Assembly (NCBI RefSeq): GCF_009870125.1
Contig: NC_046683.1
Location: forward strand, 57,675,869-57,739,868
DNA from: Drosophila pseudoobscura
Lineage: Eukaryota > Arthropoda > Insecta > Diptera > Drosophilidae
Length of the DNA: 64,000 nucleotides
Direction: 5' to 3'
This document shows, piece after piece, positions 55,496 through 64,000 of the stretch. The translations under genes and the position numbers were made by a program. Every line of letters begins with the position of its first letter. Positions within the stretch are counted from its first letter, which is position 1. The notes below the pieces were generated by a model, which ran no database searches, was not told where the DNA came from, and saw nothing but the letters and a program-made list of their open reading frames with translations.

Positions 55496-58400
55496 ATGGA
55501 GAACGTGCGCTTCTCGATAATCGTAAGTGATGCGGACATGCCATGCCATGCCCATCCCTCCTCTCATCAGAAAAGTACTCATCTGTGCCTCAAACATCCG
55601 TTAATTGGTTTGTTTGTTTTGGCAGGAAAATGATCTTAAATGGAACTCGGAGAGCGATCAGGCGGCCGACCAGGACGCTGACCTGCTCTTCGACAAAAGC
55701 AGCGTTTCGAGTGAAGCCAACTTTGATGCGGACTTCAGCAAAGAGGCGCAGAAGATTTTCGACCGCCAGCAACAAACCCAGAACTTGTGGCGCCCGCAAG
55801 AAATTGAGCGTACATTGTGTGCAATGCCTAATGCCAAGCACGTCTTGGATATGGTAAAGACGGGATGCATTTTGGGTAAGTGGGAAAACCCGTGGCACTA
55901 CCAAACTTAGTCTGACGTATCGTCTTCCCCTCCCATCGCATCCCAGAACTGATTCCCGACTCCAGCGAATGCAATCTGGCTCTGATTTGCTGTTCAATAT
56001 ACGGGAGTGTGGAGAACATTGTGTATCTGCTGAACCACTACAATGCCGACCCGAATGCCACCGACAACAGGGGTCGTACACCCCTGCACTTTGCCTGCTT
56101 TCGAGGAAATGCTCCGATTGCCAAGGTACTGCTCGATCGCGGCTCCGAGCCGAATCGATGGGATGCCAGAAAGGAGGTTACGCCGCTGCATTGCGCTGCC
56201 AGGTGAGTTGCGAGGAAAGAGGCGGGGAGGTCTAATGTGTGAGTATTTCTCTGCGTGGGCTGGTCTAACGACAAAAATATTCTCCATCCAAATGCATCCA
56301 TGCATCCACTACGCACCAAATACTAACCTCCAGCCACAGAGTGTGTACACATGTGTGTAACTAAAATGTTCTCGCCTCAGTTCCAAGAGCGTTGAGTGCA
56401 TTCTCCTGCTGCTGCGTCGAAAGGCGAACATCAACATCGGCATCGAGAAACTATCTGCCTTGCACTACGCCATAGATGGGAACGCCGTAGACTGCGTCGA
56501 AATTTTACTCAAGTATGGAGCGGATCCGAACACCCCTCAGGTGTACACCGAGACACCCCTGCATACAGCCAGTGCATTAGGTTTCACCAAGTGCGTTCAA
56601 TTACTCCTCAGCCACCATGCCGATGTTCGCTCGCAGTTCTATGAAGGAAAAGTCACGGCGTTGCACTTGGGTAAGCAATCTGGCCTCCAGAGACATCCAA
56701 GAGGTATAATTGGATGGTGTATCCATTTTTTTAAATTACAGCTGCAGAGAACGACTACGTCGACTGCGCGCGACTTCTCTTGGAACACAAAGCAGATGTC
56801 GACTGCCGAAATGCCAGCCAACAAACGCCACTACATATAGCCTGTCTCACGCAGTCGATCGCTACTGTCCATCTGCTTATATCATACGGCGCGAATGTGA
56901 ATGCCACTTACCGTGAGGGCAGAACGGCTCTGCACGCAGCCATCGTGAAGAAGTCCGATTGCCTGGACTGCTGCTACGCTTTATTGACCGCGGGTGCGGA
57001 CGTTAATAAGGTGCGTAACGGTAACGAATATTCCCCGAAGTCATCAATCCAATCCCTGACGATAACCCCACGACTTTGCAGGCTGACCATTTCGGATTCA
57101 CCCCACTTCACGCTGCAGCGTTCAATGAGTACAGCAACTGTGTCTTTGCGTTGATTGGCAAGTGGCAATTTGAATTATCGTCTCCCAGAAATGGAACGAT
57201 ACATGGTACAAAAGTTGGGCGCAAACTGATGCAGTTTTCTTTCAACAGAACACGGAGCCGATGTGACCGCCCGCACCGATGGACGTGTCTCAGCGCTGTC
57301 GTTCATAGTGCGACGCACTCCCGAAATAATTCCGAAACTAATGAACAAATTTAGCTCTTCGATCAAGGCCTACGATCACGAGCTTGGCAATGTGGACTGC
57401 CAGATCTATCTTGACTTTCAGCCCTTGGTTCCCAGCCGATCGATGGAGCGCGGCGAGACGGAGATGCTGCTCGCGCTGATAGAGGTCGGGCAAAAGCGCA
57501 TATTGATGCATCCACTCTGCGAGACGTTCCTTTTCCTCAAGTGGCGCCGCATCCGCAAGTTCTTTCTAATGAGTCTTGCCTATCACACCATCTTCGTGCT
57601 TCTGTTCACCCTGTACGTGATTGGAGTGTTTGCACGCTCCTGCAAGGACGGGGCGACTTGCATAGCTCCAGGCTATATTTCCACAAGTTGCTACTTTGTA
57701 ATCGTACTAAATTGCATTCTGCTCGGAAAGGAGTTGTTTCAGATGGCGCACGGCCTCCACGGGTATGCGAAATACTGGGAAAACTGGCTTCAGTGGTCAA
57801 TTGTCTTTGGAGTGTTTCTCTGTGTGGTACGTGTTCGTCGGAACTAACTCCCTAGCCAATCGTTTTACCCATCAACCGCCCACTTATCTCCTCCCCCCAG
57901 TCCCCGGAGATCGTGCGTACTGGTGACTTGAGGGCGGTCCCTATATGGCAGCACCATGTGGCCGCAGTGGTCATCCTCCTAGTCTGGCTGGAGCTGATGA
58001 TGTTGGTTGGTCGCTTTCCCATATTTGGAATTTACGTTCAAATGTTTACCAAAGGTCTGTACTGTACCCAAAATATTTTCCTTTAAGCTGCACTATTGGA
58101 ACTCATTAACTCATTTATATACTCACATTAGTGGCTGTTAACTTTGGGAAATTTATGTTGGCCTACATATGCCTGTTTGTGGCCTTCGGGCTAAGTTTCG
58201 CTGTGCTCTTCAATGATTACCCAGCCTTTGAGAACATAACATGGTCATTTCTGAAGACTATTACTATGATGTCCGGCGAGCTGGAGTTTGAAGACATTTT
58301 CTACGGGGACTACGCCGTAAAGTTCCCCGTCACCGCCCACATAATCTTCTTATCCTTTGTCCTGCTGGTCACTGTGATTCTAACCAATTTGATGGTAGGC

Positions 58401-59108
58401 TTGGCTGTCAGTGACATCCAAGGACTGCAAGTCAGTGCCTCACTGGACCGCCAGGTGAGACAGGCAGAACTTGTGTCGCGCTTAGAGAGTCTCTTCTTTT
58501 CGCGACTATTAAGGAATGCGCCTGCCCATCTGATCCAGCTTTGCAAGCGGAGTGCCTTGTTGAGCACCTCTCGCGACAAGCTGCAGTTCGCATTTCGACC
58601 CAACGATCCGCGTGACAACCAGTTGCCCGAGAACATCAAGCTTAATATATACAAACTGGTGGCCGAAAGGCGTGACAGGAATCAGAGTCTCCGGCGTCGT
58701 CAGTTCGAAAGCAACTACAACATCTTCAGTCGCAGTCTGCAGCGCCAGCAGCAGTGCCCCCAGCCGCAGAGAGACGCGGCTGACACGACCCAGAATAAGC
58801 CGTCACAGCAGTTCTCCCATATGAACGAGCTGCTACGTCCTCGGTCTGCCACGAATGTCCCGCAGCAGCTTCGACAGGAGCACGAGGTGACGGTCAACCT
58901 GAAGAACCACACGAATGCCCTGAGTGACTTACGTATCGAGGTGCAAGCACTCAAGGCTCAGCTGGGGGATCTGATGACGAAATTCGAGCAGTTCTCAGAG
59001 AACGCCACACGCAAATTAAACTACAGTGCTGATGAGCTCTGCCGCATGCGCCAGAGCCAGTCGACCAGCACGGACCCACATTGTCAAAGCCGCCATTACC
59101 ACCGATGA
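55496..59108 (+). CDS. pyx: TRPA channel pyrexia
   Basis: Ankyrin-repeat TRPA cation channel; pyrexia is opened by noxious heat in flies. Nine coding exons: 55496-55522, 55626-55875, 55947-56202, 56381-56670, 56742-57010, 57082-57157, 57249-57826, 57901-58054, 58132-59108. The frame closes to 958 aa, close to the melanogaster length as I recall it. Residues about 90-410 hold some nine ankyrin repeats (NRGRTPLHFACFRGN, TETPLHTASALGFTK, SQQTPLHIACLTQS, HFGFTPLHAAAFNEY). Six membrane segments fall at about 490-725 (FFLMSLAYHTIFVLLFTLYV; YVQMF before TM5; pore near ITMMSGELEFEDIFYGDYA; TM6 LVTVILTNLMVGLAVSDI). The C-terminus is Gln/Arg-rich with a coiled coil (IEVQALKAQLGDLMTKFEQF). The intron at 57158-57248 uses a GC-AG donor (ATTG then GCAAGT). 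ATTAAA follows at 59162. Confidence 0.94.
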
Positions 59109-59224
59109 GATTGGACGAGTGTCTAAAGAAATGTTTCCAGTTTTACTTTGATACATATACCATTAAAGAACAGAAATAGTTAGGTTATGAGTGCACCACT
59201 CCTGATTGCTTGAATGTTGAACGC

Positions 59225-59551
59225 CTAGCGAGAGCTGGTCAGCCATTTGTCATTGGCCTGATTCCAAACAAGCGTCTCGTCATTTGGTTGGGGATCGCCA
59301 GGGGCTATAAGGGTCCATGTTTGCGTTTTCGGATTATACGCAAAGTTCTTCGAGTTGAAAGGTGGCGGCGGAGCTGTTTGACTCACGAGAGGGGGCCGAG
59401 TGATGGGCACAATATTCGGATATGCGTTGGGGGTACCAACTGACTGGCTACTGATGTACTCTACCTGCGACTTGGGATTGTGGTTGTCCACAGGCGCTGC
59501 CAGCACCCCGACCTGCCAGATCAATGCCACAAGAGCTGTAAGAACGATCAT
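59225..59551 (-). CDS. Small secreted protein, Kazal-neighbour
   Basis: Single-exon frame of 108 aa: a signal peptide (MIVLTALVALIWQVGVLA, cleavage near APVDN), then a Pro/Thr/Asn-rich chain (SVGTPNAYPNIVPITRPPLV) and a Trp-bearing end (NPKTQTWTLIAPGDPQPNDE, VWNQANDKWL). No Cys in the mature part. A TATAAAA (minus strand, plus positions 59781-59787) lies 230 bp upstream. In melanogaster I recall a paired locus, Kaz1-ORFA and Kaz1-ORFB, with one Kazal and one non-Kazal secreted product; this gene and the Kazal gene 370 bp upstream may correspond, though that is unproven. Its 3' end abuts the pyx 3' UTR on the other strand. Confidence 0.68.
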   Translation of the reverse strand: MIVLTALVALIWQVGVLAAPVDNHNPKSQVEYISSQSVGTPNAYPNIVPITRPPLVSQTAPPPPFNSKNFAYNPKTQTWTLIAPGDPQPNDETLVWNQANDKWLTSSR

Positions 59552-59918
59552 CGACTGGTGTTTTGATTTCTACAGAGATAGTGCGTATCAGACTTACTGC
59601 ACATGTAGGACACACCGAACCACGACATTCTTTCGAAAGAAATCGCCGTTAAAATGTCGTACTAAACAGACAAACGGCGCGATTGCGACTGCTCTAGAGA
59701 CTGAGACTGAGATTCAGATTGCGTTTGAGTTGGGGTCGGCCTTTCACATGCCACAGATACAAGCGCGAGATTTTATTACGTTTTTATATGCTTACGACAC
59801 TGATGGATCGACTGTTTTATTACTCGTAGCAAGCTGCAAAATTACATTTTGAGGGTTATATCCAGCCACATCTATTCTCGCCTCATCTGGGCAGGGAACC
59901 GGGGGGCTGGTGGGGCTT

Positions 59919-60380
59919 CTATGTATTCCGACAAGCTCCCAAATGTATCCGTCGGATATCTACGGATATGCGTTTCATGGGAACTCATGACCTTTCGATC
60001 AGGTGCAATTATCAGTCATTTCCACTTACTCTGACCACATCTTACGGCGCAGTCGAATTTCCCTCCATTGTAGTAGTTCACGTTGTCGCTGCCACAGATG
60101 GGATTGTACTCGCTGGTCGCCGGACACGACTGCAAGCAGGCCAGGTACTGCGGGGACTGGGTAGTGGGTTGTGGAGTCGTTGTTGTGCCCCCACTTTCCG
60201 GCTGTTGCTGCGGCGACGCCAGCCAGGGGTTTCCGACTCCCAGCTCGTTGCTGGACTGAGGATAGGCCGAGAGGCCGACAATCAGCAGCGCAATGCCTAG
60301 GAGGAGAATGTTTGGTTTTGTCGCTTAGTTGCTGCCGAACAGATAAGACACAACCCACCCAATAGACGGATATTTTCCAT
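59919..60380 (-). CDS. Small secreted Kazal-domain protein
   Basis: Three exons on the minus strand: 60359-60380, 60030-60296, 59919-59959, introns 62 and 70 bp; the frame closes to 109 aa. The first exon supplies seven residues of the signal peptide (MENIRLL, then GIALLIVGLSAYPQS). A Gln/Thr/Pro linker follows, then a compact Kazal domain: CLQSCPATSEYNPICGSDN, then FDCAVRCGQ and a final IHLGAC. The last Cys lies in the 41-bp third exon; reading through the donor instead would lose it, which supports the splice choice. The domain shares EYNPICGS and the late R-R-x-x-x-G-x-C-like ending with the plus-strand Kazal gene at 43.6 kb. Likely a protease inhibitor or a recruited secreted peptide. Confidence 0.78.
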
Positions 60381-61066
60381 TGTAGACAAGACCAGCGCCC
60401 AGCGGGTTGTGTGCTTGACTCTGAAACTATGACAGGTCTGAATCAGAGCAAGCTTGATGGCGAATTTATAAGCGTACACCTTATCCGATCCGATCCATCC
60501 ATATATTTACCCTCTGCCCATAACAAAGAGGGTTCTCTCTTCTCTCTCATGCTTTTAATATTATTATATATGTACATACACATGTATACACGTAAGGAGT
60601 ATTATTATAGGGCGATACTGGCAAAAGGAACATTTTATTTACTTCTGAATCGATAAACCAGTATTGAGAGATCAATGTTTATTTGCAATGAGAGTGCGGG
60701 AAAACCGGACGGACGAGAATCAATTTGTTTGTATAATTTCTTTGTGTATTCTGCGTACCGTACGTGCGTACGAGATACGGTACTGACAGTTGTTTGATTT
60801 TGATTTATTGTTCGGGACATTCTGCAATTTGAATTTGTTTTCTAAAAGCTTTACAATTTAGACAACTCAATAATTTCTATAGAGCTCACTTAGATATGCA
60901 TGTGCTATGAATAAGTAGATGGAGCATCACAGATTTAATTTAGGCCTAGCTTTCGCCTAGCTATGTTTGAATATGTATGAATAAGTTTTGGCTGAAACTT
61001 TCGGATCAGATATGTTTGGGTAACGACTGCGGCCAAAAAAGTAAATTATATACTATAAAAGTATAA
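60381..61066. other. Dis3l2 3' UTR and Kazal upstream region
   Basis: AT-rich DNA between the Dis3l2 stop and the start of the minus-strand Kazal gene, both on the same strand. Short TATA-rich runs and no coding signal seen. Confidence 0.5.
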
Positions 61067-64000
61067 TTATAGACTGTTTTGCCGCATGCTATAGACCCGC
61101 TGCTGTGAATTTGGGTGGTATTGCTGTTGCTGGCGTATGCGCGCCAGGTTTTGTTGCTGGTGGTGGACCTGCGCTTGTGCTTGAGACCCAACAACATTTG
61201 AGGTAGTAGGCCGTAAACTGTTGGCAGTGTCACAGTTGGTCGATCGTTGTTGCTGATTGTGCAGCGACTTTAGCTTGTTTTTACCGCTTAGCTGATTTTT
61301 GGGCGTGTTCAGTGGATGCTGGCTCTCGATATGCAGAAACCCAGTCAACTTGTTGTCCCGTATCATAAGGTAAATGGGTACCACGGAAAGCAACTGCAAC
61401 TTGCGGGGCGTCTGCCTCACGTTGAGCTCGGCGATCAATATAAAGTTGGGCGCATTCTGTGCGTTCACGAGAACCTTCTGCGTTTTGTAGTTAATGCTGA
61501 TAACATGCCCCGATTCCAGGGTAACTACATTCATCATGTGCTGGTATATTTCCATGACCACAGCGGTCATGCGGACTCGCTGCTTGTTGCCCACGTATCG
61601 TTTGAAGTACAAGTTGCACGACTCGTCGCCTGCATTTTTGGCATTGTACTTGCGCTCGTTCGCAATTTTTATTAGCGAGTGCAGATCTGCGGGAGTACGG
61701 CACGGGGGTGGGCAGTAGTGAAGCGCAGCTGCCAGTAGACTAGAACAGAAGAGACAGAGTTATGCAAAGCAAAGGAAAACATTGAAATGTACGGCAATTA
61801 CCGATGCACCATTACGTCGGGATAGCGACGAATCGGGCTGGTGAAGTGGGTGTAGATAGGAATAGATAGGGCGTAGTGCCAGAGATCGGCCGGCTCAGTT
61901 CTTCCTTCGCTGCAAAAGTAGCTGCAATTTGAAAAGTAAAGTTCAGAGTCAAACGTATTGAGAGTCAAAACGGCAGCGTCACTTACTTAGCCCTTGCCAT
62001 CGGTTTCATCAGCAGGCGACTGAGGCAGAAGCTCATCGCAAGGGGATTGGGGGCCTCTTGGCACATTCTTATGATGCTCTGTTGAAGGGCCTTGGAAGAG
62101 CTGTAGTCCAAATTAAAGCCCAAGGTCTGAAACTTCTCCCGCAATGCCTTTAGTGACTTCATAAGCGGCGGCGGGTGATTGCGAAGCACGGCAATCTCCG
62201 GGAACGCGTCGTATATAAACCGCGCCACAGCCTGGTTGGCCAAAAGCATATACTCTTCTATCATGCGATTAGCCTCTCTCTGCATCTCCACCTCAAAGTC
62301 TTCTGGCTCGCCACTGATTGGATCGAGGACAAAGCGCAGCTTGGGATTGTTGAAACTAATGGACCCTTTTTCATAGCGTGCTTTACGCAGCGAGCTCGCA
62401 ATGCCATTTAGGCAGAGCACTCGCTTTACTACATCACTGGCTTGAAAGCCGTTCAGGACGGTGGGGAAATCGTGTTCAGTGAAGCGCTCGTGCGGATTAT
62501 CAATGATCTTCTGGGCGTGCTCGTAGGCAAACTGAGTGCAGGACCTAATAATGGTGCGAGTAAACCGGGGCTTTTCCTGCAGCTGCACCCCGTTTCTGTC
62601 CATACGCCAAAACACCGAAAACGCAAGCTTATCCTCACCAGGCAGTAGAGAACAGCGCATGCAGAGCGTTTGCGGAAGCATGTGGATAACTTCGTTTGCC
62701 AGATATATTGACGTCGAACGCTCTTTGACGATATTGTCCAACTCGGAGTCCTCTTCAAGGTAGTGAGACACGTCAGATATGTGCACGCCGATCTCATACT
62801 CGTTATCTCCCAGCTGCTCAATGGAGACTGCGTCATCCAGGTCACGCGCAGTCAGTGGATCTATGGTAAATATGCATTTCTTCCGCAAGTCCTGACGTTT
62901 GTCTAGATCTTTCGTGCTCCCCGGAGGAATTTGGTTTACGAACATGTCGTTAAATCGTTGCTCGAAAGGTTTTATATCGCTCAAGTTGTTGTGGATCATA
63001 ATGGCCTTGATTTCGTCCGGCAAATTACCAATGCGGCCCACTGGCTGAATCAATTCCGCAATACAGTGGCCATTGCAGTCAGTCTCGAGGATGTGGGCTA
63101 AGTAGAGCAGGCCACACACTTCAGCTGGCTGTTTGTTTCCTATGTGCTTCTTGCAGGTTTCTTCCGGTATGTAGACCATCGGAAGGCGCAGATCGAAGGG
63201 GCGAAACTTGTAAAACAAATGACCCTTAGAAAGCTCCGTTGGATTGGTAAACGATATAGAACCGACAATTTGGCGAAGCTCGGTTTGCTTTACAATCCCT
63301 ATGACGAACGCCTTGGGGCAGTTGTCTGACGATATTACGACAACATTGTCAGCATCGGCGTCCGAGTCCTGTGACGCGGTCTCCTCAGAGAACTCCTCGT
63401 CTTCGGCTGTCAGTGGAAAGCGGTTAATCAGTTGCAGGGTTTCACTTTGTCTTTTGTGGAAAAAGAAACTTACCGAGGGTCATGGATTGAGCGCCAACAT
63501 TTAAAACGAAGGCACGCACCGTATCCCCTTCGAAGGCGTAGCGTCGAGCCACTGGCAACAGTACAATACCGTCACGCTCGAGACCTTCACGATCAGTGGA
63601 CATTGTGATAAACGCCTGCTTATTGTTTTTGCGATTTACTCGAATTTCATCCTCGACGACGCGACCAAGCCCTTCTTTTGCAAGGCGCTGCGCATGGGCC
63701 TCCAGGTCGGAAAAGTCCCCAGTAAATTTCAAACTTGCTGGAAGTTTGTGCTCCGCACCTATGTAGTTCCGAACAATCTTGTTGATATACGCGCGCATCG
63801 CCTCCAGTTCGGTCTTTAATGACTGTGTTTTAGTGTTTTCACCTGCCGCCGCGTCTCGTTTCTTACTTTTGCGCTTCCGTGCGGATTTGGCTTCTTGTGT
63901 GGTCGCTTTTTGCTTGTTGTTTGTTGTGGCGCTGTTGCTGCTTGCGCTTGACACCTCCGACTCGCGTCGTTTGGTTTCCTCATTCCCGTGCTGATGCCTT
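61067..64000 (-). CDS. Dis3l2: DIS3-like exoribonuclease 2 (Dis3L2), partial
   Basis: RNase II/RNB-family 3'-5' exonuclease that degrades oligouridylated RNAs in the cytoplasm (CG16940 in melanogaster, from memory). Exons in the window: 63474-64000, 61987-63406, 61802-61921, 61067-61739; the frame closes (912 complete codons). The N-terminus lies beyond the window: the frame is open to the edge with no ATG. Visible parts: a Lys-rich and Ser-rich N-terminal segment, cold-shock-like domains ([32 protein letters not shown]), and the RNB core with the catalytic Asp cluster [20 protein letters not shown], then HISDVSHYL and [16 protein letters not shown]. The C-terminus after the S1-like part is Gln/Asn-rich. 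There is no PIN domain in view, consistent with Dis3L2 rather than Dis3. Its 3' end faces the minus-strand Kazal gene about 690 bp away. Confidence 0.92.

Noticed and set aside
59859-59918. Alternative 3' exon for the minus-strand Kazal gene after a CCCAG acceptor
   Set aside because: That choice loses the last Kazal cysteine. The CGTAG acceptor ending at 59960 restores it and gives a 70-bp intron.

Overview
This is a Drosophila nuclear genomic window. Short (54-126 bp) GT-AG introns, DRE promoter motifs (TATCGATA), abundant GT/CA microsatellites and the gene set itself show this. The genes match a block I recall from the tip of melanogaster chromosome 3L (61B-61C, Muller element D): Dip2, a methuselah-like GPCR, a GABPB-like ankyrin protein (Atac3), the DDX54 helicase gene, fwd (PI4-kinase beta), Kazal-type secreted proteins, pyx and Dis3L2. 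The intergenic DNA suggests a species outside the melanogaster subgroup, perhaps obscura group; that is an inference. I rebuilt the exon chains by hand. The reading frame closes exactly for the multi-exon models of Dip2 (in-window part), the GPCR, Atac3, Ddx54, the MST-HMG gene, fwd, the 177-aa gene, pyx, the minus-strand Kazal gene and Dis3L2.

Layout. 1-4.6 kb: 3' two thirds of Dip2 (+), converging tail to tail with a six-exon mth-like GPCR (-, 4.65-6.54 kb). 7.7-13.6 kb: Atac3 and Ddx54, head to tail, both with DRE-type promoters. 13.6-30.4 kb: a long, simple-repeat-rich stretch, probably regulatory or 5' leader DNA of fwd. It contains one hidden gene, a sperm nuclear basic protein (MST-HMG box plus an arginine-rich tail) at 23.07-23.48 kb (-). 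30.45-42.47 kb: fwd, 11 coding exons, 1801 aa, with a LINE relic in one intron. 42.6-46.6 kb: a small four-exon unknown gene, a secreted Kazal protein, an inverted-repeat element and a secreted sequon-rich protein.

46.8-53 kb: a region with no convincing protein gene but several families of repeated short motifs. The most striking is a set of eight hairpins with nearly constant loops (TTTGATTCCCTTT) and changing but complementary stems. A second family (CAG/CTG stem, 10-11 nt loop) lies mostly just downstream. Together these look like an undescribed structured non-coding RNA locus and are the main novel signal. 53.8-55.1 kb: two small ORFs of unknown function. 55.5-59.1 kb: the TRPA channel pyx (+). 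59.2-60.4 kb: two small secreted-protein genes (-), one with a Kazal domain. 61.07 kb to the window end: Dis3L2 (-), running out of the window.

The genes do not form an operon-like functional set; they are independent housekeeping, signalling and reproductive genes. The secreted Kazal and sequon-rich proteins, the sperm chromatin protein and fwd (needed for male meiotic cytokinesis) give the region a possible reproductive flavour, which is an inference only.
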